Assembly (NCBI RefSeq): GCF_008326425.1
Contig: NZ_AP018929.1
Coordinates: forward strand, 1,440,875-1,504,874
Reading direction: 5' to 3'
DNA: 64,000 nucleotides
From: Sulfuracidifex tepidarius
GTDB taxonomy: Archaea > Thermoproteota > Thermoprotei_A > Sulfolobales > Sulfolobaceae
Within the stretch, counting starts at the first letter, position 1, and every line of letters begins with the position of its first letter. This document shows positions 18,401 through 27,672 of this stretch, one piece after another. Below the pieces are notes generated by a model. The model ran no database searches. It had not been told where the DNA came from and saw nothing but the letters and a program-made list of their open reading frames with translations. The position numbers were made by a program, and so were the translations under genes.

Positions 18401-19678
18401 TCATAAGAAATAGAAGATTACCCAGAGGGATAGGAGGGTCAATATCAAAACTATCGGCGTTGTAATCAAACCTAAATACATGTAAGTCTTTAGCGATATT
18501 TTCACTCCATGTCTTCTTTCGAGAGAATATAGCCACAGAAGAGTAGCTAAAGATCCTATGGGAGTGAACTTCGGTCCTATATCGTTACTTACCACGTTTA
18601 TCAAGGCTGGCAGTAGATAAGATGAGAATGTGTAATGTATTGCGAGTGAGTTAAGCATAACTGATGGTAAGTTATTCATTATAGCTGCAGTTCCGGCGAA
18701 AAGGAGTCCTTCAGCTATCACGTTTAATGGTGAAGGTAAAGAGAAAATGCTGTTATCCACGCTAGCCAAGAATTGAGTAACGCCTTGCTTTCCCATACCG
18801 AAGACAACTATATACATCCCTAAGGAGAAAAGGACAATTTGCCAAGGAGCTTCCCTTAATATCTTCCCTATATCTATGTCCCTAAGCTCGGCTAAATATC
18901 CTAGAATAGAGGCAGCTGGGATAGCTATTAACGCTACTGGTACGTTCATAAAAGATGTGAGGAAATAAGCTAAGACTACAATAGCCATAAAAGGAATTGC
19001 CAGATTCACTAGAAGTCTGTCTTTAACCTGAGGGACGAATTTAGGTATCGTTTGTTCTCCATTCACTTTCCTTAATAGAAGGAAATAATACAATAATAAA
19101 GAAACCAAAACTGAAATTAAATACGGAAATATCATGTATTCTACGTAATCGAGGAAAGAGATTCCGAAGTAAGTCGCATCAATTATATTTACCAAATTAC
19201 TTATAATAAATGGGAGGCTAGCAGTATCTGCCATGAAACCTATTCCCATCATAAATATTACCTTTGCATGGTCCTCTAGCTTTACCCTTGACATCAGAGA
19301 GATGGCTATAGGTGTCATGACCAGTGCTGCACCGTCATTGGCGAAAAATGCCGACACTATAGCGTCCAAGAGTAAAATGGCCACGAAGGCTTTGAGAACG
19401 TTATTCCCTATTTTATCTATGATGCGAAACGCAATATAGTCAAAGAAACCCGCTTCATCAAAAATCAATGTAATTATAATTATTGCAATAAAGGTAAGTG
19501 TCGCGTTCCATACTATATCAAAAACTTGGATCACGTCACTTACGGTGGAAATGCCCAGTATCAAAGTAAGAGTACCACCAAGCAATGCAGAATAACCTAT
19601 CGGAATTCCCCTAGGCTTCAAATTTACAAGTAAAAGAGTAATAATGAAGATCAGAATCGAGAGTACTAGCTTGAGCAC
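18401..19678 (-). CDS. arsB: ArsB/NhaD-superfamily membrane transporter, probably arsenite efflux
   Basis: A 425-residue protein with about 11-12 membrane helices. The blocks VWNATLTFIAIIIITLIFDEAGFFD and SAFFANDGAALVMTPI are close to bacterial ArsB, which extrudes arsenite, although the superfamily also contains anion and Na+/H+ transporters. There is no ArsR or ArsA/ArsM gene beside it. It starts with GTG at 19678. It is convergent with the molybdenum hydroxylase gene. Confidence 0.78.
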   Translation of the reverse strand: MLKLVLSILIFIITLLLVNLKPRGIPIGYSALLGGTLTLILGISTVSDVIQVFDIVWNATLTFIAIIIITLIFDEAGFFDYIAFRIIDKIGNNVLKAFVAILLLDAIVSAFFANDGAALVMTPIAISLMSRVKLEDHAKVIFMMGIGFMADTASLPFIISNLVNIIDATYFGISFLDYVEYMIFPYLISVLVSLLLYYFLLLRKVNGEQTIPKFVPQVKDRLLVNLAIPFMAIVVLAYFLTSFMNVPVALIAIPAASILGYLAELRDIDIGKILREAPWQIVLFSLGMYIVVFGMGKQGVTQFLASVDNSIFSLPSPLNVIAEGLLFAGTAAIMNNLPSVMLNSLAIHYTFSSYLLPALINVVSNDIGPKFTPIGSLATLLWLYSLERRHGVKISLKTYMYLGLITTPIVLILTLLSLWVIFYFL

Positions 19679-19817
19679 TGGAGATCGATCTCTGGAAAGC
19701 TTATAACTCTATCTAGAATATATCTTCAAATATCTATATACATCAATGCTTACATCTATCAAGGATAATTGATTGAAGATATTACGTCTTACTTATGGAC
19801 AATAATTGCCCTCAATT

Positions 19818-20148
19818 TTATCCTAAGGGGGTTCAAAGGGGGCGGAAGACCCCATCCGCAATGGTGGGGATGGATAGACCCATTTATAGTATAAGGATAA
19901 ATACTACAAGTATCACTTATATTTCAATGATAGTCACAGACGGGGCAAGCGTCACCAGACGCCTTGGTTAAAGCGAGGGTCTGTGTGATACGTCTCTGTT
20001 CCAATCAGTAGTACTCTGGACACGTGAGATGTTCGCAAGATCAGGGTAGGAACGACCCGCAGGGCCTGTGGAGTTCCGCCCTCTACCCTTCGTGGGCAAG
20101 GTGGGGGCGTGAATCAGGAAGCCCCGCCGTAAGGACGGGGTAGTTCAC
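19818..20148 (+). mobile_element. IS200/IS605-type MITE, copy 1 (tnpB-tail / reRNA-like right end)
   Basis: About 330 bases align with the reverse complement of 59156-59492. The left part forms a hairpin (CCCCATCC / GGTGGGG). The right part carries a stem-loop (CCCCGCC / GACGGGG) and ends TAGTTCAC, as IS605-family right ends do. Just before that, a frame reading DVRKIRVGTTRRACG..VNQEAPP resembles the tail of TnpB proteins. No full transposase is present. It is similar in size and style to the small non-autonomous elements known in Sulfolobus. Confidence 0.75.
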
Positions 20149-20320
20149 ATTTCTTGCTCTAAACTTGCTATAACATTAGATTAGAAGCAAACCAAATACT
20201 AAAATAAATACGAATTCAAACTAACTAACTAATGATAGGAATACTCCATCTTAGAAGAACATAAGACCAGGAATATTATAATAAAATTGTCTATTAAATG
20301 ATAAATCAATGCGATAGTAG
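20149..20320. other. AT-rich intergenic spacer
   Basis: Short spacer between the MITE and the DMT transporter. Nothing recognisable. Confidence 0.4.
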
Positions 20321-21160
20321 CTAACTTTTACCAGTTCTGCTCTCGCTTAAGGTTATGTAAACGCCTACCAGTGTGATTACAGATCCTATCACTTCTAATT
20401 CTGTAGGCAAGTCCCCTAGCACTATAAACGACATGAAGTATGATGTTATAGGAACTAATAGAGAAGCCGAAGATGCTCTTATTCCTCCCATTTCCTTCAC
20501 CATACTGAACCATGTAATGTAACCCGCTACCTGCGCTAGAACCGAAAGCGAAATTAATAATGAAATTGATAAAGGATTTACAATAAAATAGAAATCTAAC
20601 GAAAGAAATGGAATTAATATAGGAATCGAAATCAGAGACATGAAGGCGTTCAGTTCTAAAATATTGGAGTTTCTTATTCTTCTGGAGAAAATAACTGTTC
20701 CTAGGGCCCAAGTTAAGCCTCCAAGCAAAGACACCATAATACCTAAGCTGAAGCTTGAGGAGGATACTGAAACTATTATTCCAGTGAAACCTATTATAAC
20801 ACCTATTATTGACCTTAAGCTCAAATTTGTGCCTAATATTTTTTCTATTACAATAACAAATATAGGCTGAGTATAAATCATGACCGCTGCTATTCCTGGA
20901 TTAGGAGATAATGCGGTCCCAAAGTTCAGCAACAACATAAATAGTGCAACGTTAAATATGCCTACTATTAGCTCATCCTTTCCTTTCGCAATCCTACCCT
21001 TAGTCAAGGCCAAAAAGAAGAAAGAGGAAACCACTACACGAAATATTGATATCACTACAGGGGACGCATAACCGGAGGTTATCTTTATGAGCGGATAAGA
21101 TAAACCCCAAACTAACGCTAGAAGTATAGCTAACCTCAATCCTCTTGATGATACTGCCAT
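20321..21160 (-). CDS. EamA/DMT-family transporter
   Basis: 279 residues, ten predicted membrane helices arranged as two five-helix EamA repeats. The first starts LAILLALVWGLSYPLIK; the second includes MVSLLGGLTWALGTVIF. These transporters move metabolites such as amino acids or nucleotide sugars. It is transcribed divergently from the cobalamin operon, 85 bases away, but there is no direct evidence that it serves that pathway. Confidence 0.85.
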   Translation of the reverse strand: MAVSSRGLRLAILLALVWGLSYPLIKITSGYASPVVISIFRVVVSSFFFLALTKGRIAKGKDELIVGIFNVALFMLLLNFGTALSPNPGIAAVMIYTQPIFVIVIEKILGTNLSLRSIIGVIIGFTGIIVSVSSSSFSLGIMVSLLGGLTWALGTVIFSRRIRNSNILELNAFMSLISIPILIPFLSLDFYFIVNPLSISLLISLSVLAQVAGYITWFSMVKEMGGIRASSASLLVPITSYFMSFIVLGDLPTELEVIGSVITLVGVYITLSESRTGKS

Positions 21161-21217
21161 TGGTGAATCGTTTCATGATAGCTAAAATCGTTGCCTACAA
21201 ATTTCCATTCATGAACC

Positions 21218-21227
21218 CTTTTTAACC
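21218..21227 (+). promoter_or_regulatory. TATA box of the cobalamin operon
   Basis: CTTTTTAACC is centred about 24-27 bases before the ATG of cbiXC, which predicts a leaderless operon mRNA. Confidence 0.55.
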
Positions 21228-21245
21228 CCGTTAATCATTAACCAT

Positions 21246-22259
21246 ATGGATAGCTTATCCATCAGTAACACAGCCGTTATATTAATTGGCCATGGTTCTA
21301 GAAGAAACACCTATAACCAGGATATAGAAAGGATAGTTAAGTCTCTAGGATATGAGTTAAAGATACCGGTTTACCTCTCTTATAATGAGTTCAATTCCCC
21401 CAACTGGAGGGATTTGCTTCCAAAGCTCATAGAGAAAGGAGTTGAGAACTTCGTGTTCGGTCTGGTTTTTCTAGGAAGGGGAAATCACGTTTACCATGAT
21501 ATAATGGGAGAGATCGGTGCATCAAGAATAGGAGAATGGGAAAAAGTGAAATATAATGGGAAAGAAATAGGAGTATTTTTCACGGAGACCTTAGGTAGAT
21601 CTCCGCTAGTTAAAATGGCTCTCAAATATCGCTTGAGCAGAGCAATGAACTTTCTACCGGGAATAGAAGACATATTGATGGACCCTGAGGGTATCGAGGA
21701 CGGCTCTATGAAAAAAATACTAGAACAAATAGATGCTAAGAACGAGATGGAGAAAAGGGTAATAGCCAAGGCCGTATTTGCTGCTGGAAACTTAGAAGTG
21801 GCCAAGTACATGCACGTTAGCGAAGATGCGATAGACTCCGGAATAGAGGCACTTTCTTCAGGGGTACCGATACTGACTGACGTCAAGATGGTAAGTGCCG
21901 GAATAAGGTGGAAAGACGTTAGGTGCTTCATAGATCATCCTGAAGTAGTTGAGTTAGCCAAGAAAAAAGGAAAGACTAGGGCTTCAGAGGCAATGAGGTT
22001 CGGATTCAGGGAGACGAGCGTGGTAGTTGTAGGTAACGCTCCCACAGCGTTAGCAGAGGTGCTACAAATGGCCAGAGAGGGGTTTGACATACCTCTAGTT
22101 GTGGCAACACCTCCGGGGTTCACAAACGCGGTGGAAGTAAAAGAGAAGCTTGTTAGATCAGGTATACCTTCAATTGTCCTGAGGGGGACTATGGGAGGAA
22201 GCGGGATTGCAGCATCGATAATTAACGAAGTTGTGAGGTTGACAAGGAATGGCCAATAA
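21246..22259 (+). CDS. CbiX-CbiC fusion: sirohydrochlorin cobaltochelatase plus precorrin-8X methylmutase
   Basis: The N-terminal 125 residues are a small CbiX chelatase (GHGSRR with His16; GRGNHVYHDI with His81/His84) that inserts cobalt. Residues about 150-337 are CbiC/CobH, which moves a methyl group to form cobyrinate (DVKMVSAGI, VVVGNAPTALAEVLQ, RGTMGGSGIAAS). The alignment to CobH (RMVHACG against KAVFAAG) puts Phe178 where the catalytic histidine of CobH/CbiC normally stands. The gene begins the operon and its end overlaps cbiH by 11 bases. Confidence 0.9.
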   Translation: MDSLSISNTAVILIGHGSRRNTYNQDIERIVKSLGYELKIPVYLSYNEFNSPNWRDLLPKLIEKGVENFVFGLVFLGRGNHVYHDIMGEIGASRIGEWEKVKYNGKEIGVFFTETLGRSPLVKMALKYRLSRAMNFLPGIEDILMDPEGIEDGSMKKILEQIDAKNEMEKRVIAKAVFAAGNLEVAKYMHVSEDAIDSGIEALSSGVPILTDVKMVSAGIRWKDVRCFIDHPEVVELAKKKGKTRASEAMRFGFRETSVVVVGNAPTALAEVLQMAREGFDIPLVVATPPGFTNAVEVKEKLVRSGIPSIVLRGTMGGSGIAASIINEVVRLTRNGQ

Positions 22260-22998
22260 TGGTGCAATCTTCGTGGTCGGGCTCGGACCAGGGAGCAAGG
22301 AGTACAGGACTATCAGGGCACAACAAGTTCTTGAAGAGGCAGATATCATAGTAGGTTATAACACTTATCTTAAAATGATAAAGGACGTAACTGATGGAAA
22401 AGAAGTAATTGGAGCTAAGATGAAAGAGGAAGTGTTTAGGGCAAAGGTGACAATCGAGAAGGCATTGGAGGGCAAGAAGGTGGCGCTTGTATCAAGCGGT
22501 GATCCTCAAGTTTACGGCATGGCGAGCCTCCTCCTCGACATGATGATCAGACATGGTTACGATATACCCGTGGAGGTCGTGCCTGGAGTTACTGCAGCTT
22601 TAGCAGTGTCCTCGAGGTTAGGTAGTCCTCTTTCCTTGGACTATGCTTCTATAAGCTTAAGCGACCTCTTGATACCAAGGGAAGAAATACTTCTCAGAGT
22701 GAGGAAGGCAGCTGAGGGGGACTTCACTATTGTACTTTACAATCCCATAAGCAAACCTTTGCTTGAGGCTTCAATGGAGATCATAAGGGAAGTGAAAAAG
22801 GTTCCAATACCTGTTGGGATAGTAGATCACGCTTTCAGGGACAACGAGAAGGTTATAATTACCGATCTCGACAGCTGGAAGAAGTACGAACAGTTAATAG
22901 GGATGGTAACTACGTTAGTCATCGGGAATTCAAAGACTTACGTAGCTGGAAATAAGATGATAACTCCTAGAGGATATGAAAGGAAATACAGCTACTAG
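22249..22998 (+). CDS. cbiH: cobalt-precorrin-3B C17-methyltransferase
   Basis: A SAM-dependent tetrapyrrole methylase of 249 residues. It has VVGLGPGS near the N-terminus, VALVSSGDPQVYGMA, VVPGVTAALAVSSRLGSPL and the CbiH-specific ISLSDLLIPREEI. It performs ring contraction and C17 methylation in the anaerobic corrin pathway. It overlaps cbiXC by 11 bases, and cbiD follows without a gap. Confidence 0.92.
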   Translation: MANNGAIFVVGLGPGSKEYRTIRAQQVLEEADIIVGYNTYLKMIKDVTDGKEVIGAKMKEEVFRAKVTIEKALEGKKVALVSSGDPQVYGMASLLLDMMIRHGYDIPVEVVPGVTAALAVSSRLGSPLSLDYASISLSDLLIPREEILLRVRKAAEGDFTIVLYNPISKPLLEASMEIIREVKKVPIPVGIVDHAFRDNEKVIITDLDSWKKYEQLIGMVTTLVIGNSKTYVAGNKMITPRGYERKYSY

Positions 22999-24054
22999 GT
23001 GATGATCCTGATTGATACCTTGAAGAGGTTCGGAATTACAACAGGAGGCGCAGCTTCAGCCGCGTCTAAAGCTGCAGTACTCTTCTCGAAGGGAATAGAA
23101 GTGGATAGGGTTGTCATACCAACTCCCATAGGGCTTAGGATAGAAATCCCTATTGCACGCCTAGAGAGAAGAGGAGAAGAGTTCTGTGCTTCAGTTCAGA
23201 AATTTTCAGGGGACAACCCTGATATATTAAATGGAATTGAAATAATATCCTGCGTATCATCTTCTGATTCTTTTTCAGTCGAGGGCGGAGACGGAATAGG
23301 TATAGTTACGAAGCCAGGACTTCGGGTCAACGTGGGAGAAAGGGCTATAAACCCTATGTCAAGAAGTATGATAGAACAAGCCATAAAGGAAGTAGAGCCT
23401 GACATGAAGGTTAAGGTTCGAGTGATAGTTCCTAGGGGAGAGGAACTCGCAGAAGAAACTATGAACCGAGTGGTAGGAATAAAAGGAGGGATCTCCATCC
23501 TTGGAACTACCGGAATAGAATACCCGGTTAGCGATGAGGATTACATAGAACATATAAAATGTGAGTTAGGAGCTGTGAAGATATCTCATGAATCTGTATC
23601 GCTGGCGCTGGGAAATACAGCAGTCAGCTTCGCCAAAAAGAGCGGTGACCCAGTAGTCAAAATAGGAGATAGAGTTGGAGACTCCGTAGAGCTTGCAGCG
23701 GAAATGGGTTTCCGTTTGATATCTCTGTACGGGATGCCGGCCAAGCTGATGAAAGTGGCCTCCGGGATCATGAACACTCATAATAAATTTGGAGACGCGA
23801 GAGTTGAGACCATGGTATTTCTCTCAGTCTTAGCTGGTATTGACGGGGAGATTCTCAGGAAGATAACTCTCTCTACTTCGGTAGAAGAGGGGTTTCATTA
23901 CATGGGCGAGTTGAAATATAAGGTGTCCGAGTTGTTAGCAAATAGAGTAATTTTAAGAATTAAATCTTTAAAAAAGGTAAAAATTAATAAACCCAACCTC
24001 AAGGTAGTGGTGGTAGGTTATGAAGGAGAGAAGCTCGCAGAAGTGGGAATTTAG
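22999..24054 (+). CDS. cbiD: cobalt-precorrin-5B C1-methyltransferase
   Basis: 351 residues with RFGITTGGAASAASKAAVLF near the N-terminus, the CbiD signature region (usually TTGTCAAAA, here without the Cys), GGDGIGIVTKPGL, INPMSRSMI and the central block KIGDRVGDSVELAAEMGF. It methylates C1 of the corrin ring. The start is GTG 22999 or the ATG directly after it. The 3' end overlaps cbiT by 35 bases. Confidence 0.92.
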   Translation: MMILIDTLKRFGITTGGAASAASKAAVLFSKGIEVDRVVIPTPIGLRIEIPIARLERRGEEFCASVQKFSGDNPDILNGIEIISCVSSSDSFSVEGGDGIGIVTKPGLRVNVGERAINPMSRSMIEQAIKEVEPDMKVKVRVIVPRGEELAEETMNRVVGIKGGISILGTTGIEYPVSDEDYIEHIKCELGAVKISHESVSLALGNTAVSFAKKSGDPVVKIGDRVGDSVELAAEMGFRLISLYGMPAKLMKVASGIMNTHNKFGDARVETMVFLSVLAGIDGEILRKITLSTSVEEGFHYMGELKYKVSELLANRVILRIKSLKKVKINKPNLKVVVVGYEGEKLAEVGI

Positions 24055-24619
24055 AACGCCGGGAATTCCCGATTCTCTATTTTTGAGAGATGAGGAGATC
24101 CCTATGACAAAGGAGGAAATAAGGTCTCTCGTGATGTCCAAGCTTAGGCTAAGGGAAGACCATGAAGCTCTCGACATAGGCTGCGGTACTGGAAGCGTAA
24201 CTGTTGAAATGGCATTGATAGCTAAGAGAGTAGTAGGAATAGACAACAACCCTAAAGCGGTTGAGCTCACCAAGGCAAACGTAAGTAAGTTCGGGGTCAA
24301 CGTAGACGTGATACAAGGGCATGCGCCTGAAGCACTTAAGGACTTAGGTAAATTTGACAGAATCTTCATAGGAGGAGGTTCTGATATCTTGGAGGAGATA
24401 GTCATGGAAGCATTGAACCACCTAAAGAGCGGTGGGAGAATAGTGATAGACGCCATCCTGCTCGAGACTGCCACTAGGGCTGTCTCATTGTTATCCGAAA
24501 GGGCTGAGGTTGAGGTTACACAGGTGACTATAAGCAAAGGAATGAAAACTAAGAACGGCACTGCAATGATAGCGAGAAACCCTGTCTTCATTATTTCAGG
24601 TGAGGTAAATGAGGCTTAG
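24020..24619 (+). CDS. cbiT: cobalt-precorrin-6B C15-methyltransferase (decarboxylating)
   Basis: A class I SAM methyltransferase of 199 residues. It has the CbiT N-terminal pattern GIPDSLFLRDEEIPMTKEEIR, the SAM motif LDIGCGTGSVTVEMA (about 52-66), and IFIGGGSDILEEI. It methylates C15 and decarboxylates the ring C acetate. CbiE is a separate protein here. Overlaps of 35 and 11 bases with its neighbours show translational coupling. Confidence 0.93.
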   Translation: MKERSSQKWEFRTPGIPDSLFLRDEEIPMTKEEIRSLVMSKLRLREDHEALDIGCGTGSVTVEMALIAKRVVGIDNNPKAVELTKANVSKFGVNVDVIQGHAPEALKDLGKFDRIFIGGGSDILEEIVMEALNHLKSGGRIVIDAILLETATRAVSLLSERAEVEVTQVTISKGMKTKNGTAMIARNPVFIISGEVNEA

Positions 24620-25253
24620 TGTAGTAGGACTGGGACCAGGAGACCCGGAACTTCTCACATTGAAAGCGATAAAGAGAATGGATGAATCTAAGGTTATCTT
24701 CGTCCCTTACTCTAGCGGAACCGGCAGAAGTCTGGCTATGGAGGTGATAAAAGACCACGCCAAGGGGAGGATAGTCCAGCTCGGTTTCCCTATGGGAGAT
24801 CACGTCGATGACGAGGACTTGAAGAGAATAGGCGAAAAGATGTGTCTGGAAGCAGAGGACCCATCATCTTTCGTGACTCTGGGTGACCCCGTACTTTACA
24901 GCACATATTTCAGGGTCAAGGATTTCCTACCTTGTTTCGATCAAATAGAACTCATACCTGGCGTCTCGTCAGTCACTGCGTGTGCGTGTAAGGCTTTCCT
25001 CAATTTGGGAAGTGAAAAAGAAGCGATCGCAATAATCCCGTCACTGAGGAGAGATCTTCTTGAGTTAGCTAAGGGGAAGTTTGAAACGATCATAGTTTTG
25101 AAGGGAAGTAAAGGGCTTGAGGAAGCTTCTGAAATATTAAACGGGTATCAACTCATATATGCTAGAAGATGCTTTATGGATGGAGAACTGATTTCTAAAT
25201 GGAGCGGAAAAAGCGACCACGATTATTTCTCTATGTTAATAGCCAGGAGGTGA
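24609..25253 (+). CDS. cbiL: precorrin-2 C20-methyltransferase
   Basis: 214 residues of the tetrapyrrole methylase fold. VVGLGPGDPELLTLKAIK, then VIFVPYSSGTGRSLAMEVI, and FVTLGDPVLYSTYFRV are the CbiL-type blocks. It adds the C20 methyl group. The start overlaps cbiT by 11 bases, and cbiF begins 5 bases after its stop. Confidence 0.92.
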   Translation: MRLSVVGLGPGDPELLTLKAIKRMDESKVIFVPYSSGTGRSLAMEVIKDHAKGRIVQLGFPMGDHVDDEDLKRIGEKMCLEAEDPSSFVTLGDPVLYSTYFRVKDFLPCFDQIELIPGVSSVTACACKAFLNLGSEKEAIAIIPSLRRDLLELAKGKFETIIVLKGSKGLEEASEILNGYQLIYARRCFMDGELISKWSGKSDHDYFSMLIARR

Positions 25254-25258
25254 GCTAG

Positions 25259-26059
25259 GTGGACGGGAAAGAGAAAGGAAAAGTTTACTTCATAGGCTCA
25301 GGCCCAGGAGATCCTGACTTAATAACAGTGAAAGCGATGAAAGTAATACAGAGAGCTGACGTTATACTCTATGCAGGGTCTTTAGTTAACCCCCTCATTC
25401 TTGAGAGATACGCCAGAAAAGACGCCGAAGTCCACGACACTTCTCCAATGACACTCTCACAGATAGTCGAAACTATGGTTAAGTCTGCAGAGGAAGGAAA
25501 GACTGTAGCTAGAATGAAAAGCGGGGATTCAGGCATTTACGGGGCTCTCATGGAGGAGATGTGGGGTCTGGAAGTAGCAGGGATTCCTTTTGAGGTGATC
25601 CCAGGGATAACTGCTGCAATAGCTGCTGCCTCGGTAATACCAATTGAGTTAACCGTCCCGAAACTGGGTCAGACCGTGATAATCTCTCGTGCGTCACTGA
25701 GGGTTCCCATGAAGGGGTCGCTGAAAAACCTAGCACGTCATGTAACCGACGGCGCAACCTTAGTCATATACACAGGAATTCACGTAATAGAGAGAGTAGT
25801 ACAAGACCTAAAGGAAGGTGGAGTCCCAGACGACATGCCCGTCATCGTTGTACATAGAGCGACATGGCCTAATCAAAAGGTGATAAAAGGAACTTTGAGA
25901 GACATCGCGTCTAAAGTACACGAAGCTAAAATTTACAGGGACTCGGTCATAATAGTTGGTCCTGCAGCTAAAGAGGAAGAGGTCAGGCAATACGTGAGGT
26001 CAAGTGTTTACGACCCGTCTTTCAACCATTCCTACAGACCTTGGAAAGTTGAGGAGTAA
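25259..26059 (+). CDS. cbiF: cobalt-precorrin-4 C11-methyltransferase
   Basis: 266 residues with VYFIGSGPGDPDLITVKA, VILYAGSLVNPLIL, the CbiF-specific DTSPMTLSQIV, RMKSGDSGIYGALMEE and VIPGITAAIAAASVI. It methylates C11. It begins with GTG 25259. The cbiG ATG follows its stop directly. Confidence 0.94.
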   Translation: MDGKEKGKVYFIGSGPGDPDLITVKAMKVIQRADVILYAGSLVNPLILERYARKDAEVHDTSPMTLSQIVETMVKSAEEGKTVARMKSGDSGIYGALMEEMWGLEVAGIPFEVIPGITAAIAAASVIPIELTVPKLGQTVIISRASLRVPMKGSLKNLARHVTDGATLVIYTGIHVIERVVQDLKEGGVPDDMPVIVVHRATWPNQKVIKGTLRDIASKVHEAKIYRDSVIIVGPAAKEEEVRQYVRSSVYDPSFNHSYRPWKVEE

Positions 26060-27028
26060 ATGATAGAGAACCTCTGGCGTGGCGTTGCAATAGTTTACAC
26101 CTCAACAGGTGAAGGAACAGCGAAGAAAATAGGGGAATGGATCAGAAGAGAGAAGGAAATACCCGCAGTAGAAATGCCTTACTCTCAGTCCCACCTTTCC
26201 TCGATCTGGAACTGCTACGACTCCATTCTCTTCGTTATGGCATTGGAGGGAGTAGTCAGAACGTCATGCAAGCTAGCTAAGTCCAAGGACACTGACCCGC
26301 CGGTTGTTGCTGTCGACGATCTGGGGAGGTACGTGATCCCAGTTTTAGGAGGACATTGGGGCGCAAACGAGATAACTCAAGAGATCTCTTCGTTCCTAAA
26401 CGCTATCCCCGTCATAACCACCGCATCAGAACTCTTTAACAAGATAAGTGTCGAAACGATAGCTAGAAAGTTGATTGCGAAGGTCGAGAACCCTGAAGCT
26501 ATAGTCAAAATAAATTCCGCTATCCTTAAGGGACAGGAAGTCTGTGTTGACGGATTTAAATTCGATGGATTAAATGAAGGGGACAGTTGCCATTTCATAA
26601 TTACTACTACAGAAAAAGACTACCCCGGAAAAGTAGTAGTTAGACTGTCACCTTCACCCCTTCACATAGGTATCGGATCAAAGAAGGAAGTTGACGTGGA
26701 CTTGATAGAAAGGGGCGTAAGGGAAGTCTTATCGAAGCTTAGCATACCCCTAGACAGGGTATCGAGTATCTCGTCAATCAGAGAAGAAGTGAGCGAGGTA
26801 GCAAGAAGGCTTAACAAGCGATTCATGTTGTACAGCAAAGATGAAGTGAACTCGTTCTCTAACCCTTGTCTGACACCTCAAAGCGAAAAGTTAAAGGAAG
26901 TAGGAATAAAAGGCGTAGCGGAAATATGTGCACTCATGTCAGCTAGGGAAAACCCACGTTTAGTTCTAAGAAAATTAAAGATCGGAAACTCGGCTACTTT
27001 AGCTATTGCTACAGGTGGCAATACATGA
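26060..27028 (+). CDS. cbiG: cobalt-precorrin-5A hydrolase
   Basis: 322 residues. The N-terminal half has DDLGRYVIPVLGGHWGANEIT, the CbiG central signature; the C-terminal half (about 208-320) has HIGIGSKKEVDVDLIERGV and SISSIREEVSEVARRL. It opens the delta-lactone and releases the two-carbon fragment. The stop overlaps cbiE by 4 bases (ATGA). Confidence 0.92.
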   Translation: MIENLWRGVAIVYTSTGEGTAKKIGEWIRREKEIPAVEMPYSQSHLSSIWNCYDSILFVMALEGVVRTSCKLAKSKDTDPPVVAVDDLGRYVIPVLGGHWGANEITQEISSFLNAIPVITTASELFNKISVETIARKLIAKVENPEAIVKINSAILKGQEVCVDGFKFDGLNEGDSCHFIITTTEKDYPGKVVVRLSPSPLHIGIGSKKEVDVDLIERGVREVLSKLSIPLDRVSSISSIREEVSEVARRLNKRFMLYSKDEVNSFSNPCLTPQSEKLKEVGIKGVAEICALMSARENPRLVLRKLKIGNSATLAIATGGNT

Positions 27029-27672
27029 AGCTCGTAGGGGTTGGCCCAGGAGACCCAGAACTGATCACCGTAAAAGGAAGAATGGCAATAGAGGAATGTC
27101 AGGTAATTGTGGGATGGGGTTCAGTAGTAGAGAGGTTCTCAGCTTTAACGCAGGGAAAAGAGATTATCGTCTTGACATATAAGAAAGAACATGAAGGGCT
27201 ATCATTGGCTTCTAAGAGGGAAGATGAAGGAAAGAGTGTATGCCTACTTGATCACGGAGACCCGGGAGTGTCTGACTGGCAATTCGTAGAGAAAGCGAAG
27301 TCTTTCTTTAAGAATGTAGAAGTTGTGCCAGGGGTTTCAGTTGTTAACGCTGCTCTAGACCGAATTGGTGAAGACCTTGGGAAGAACTGCTTCGTAACCC
27401 TCCACGTTAGAGGAGACATTACACCTTTCATGAATGACATACTAACTTGCCTGAAGATGGGGAGAGGCGTCCTTGTCAACCCAGAGCCTTACGACGACGG
27501 TCCTCAGAGAGTTGCCAGATTCTTGATGGAGAAAGGTATAGAGGGCAAAATTGTAGTTATGGAGAAGCTTACCTATCCAGACTCATCGGTTCATGAGTTT
27601 AACGTTGATGAACTATCCGCATCACATAGAAAATTTAGTGACTTGACCATAATTCACATAAGGTCAACATGA
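27025..27672 (+). CDS. cbiE: cobalt-precorrin-7 C5-methyltransferase
   Basis: 215 residues, tetrapyrrole methylase fold: KLVGVGPGDPELITVKGRMAI, VIVGWGSVVERFS, LLDHGDPGVSDWQFV and VVPGVSVVNAALDRIG. It methylates C5 of the corrin ring (older literature: precorrin-6Y methylase). ATGA overlaps of 4 bases occur at both ends, with cbiG and with the transglutaminase-like gene. Confidence 0.9.
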   Translation: MKLVGVGPGDPELITVKGRMAIEECQVIVGWGSVVERFSALTQGKEIIVLTYKKEHEGLSLASKREDEGKSVCLLDHGDPGVSDWQFVEKAKSFFKNVEVVPGVSVVNAALDRIGEDLGKNCFVTLHVRGDITPFMNDILTCLKMGRGVLVNPEPYDDGPQRVARFLMEKGIEGKIVVMEKLTYPDSSVHEFNVDELSASHRKFSDLTIIHIRST

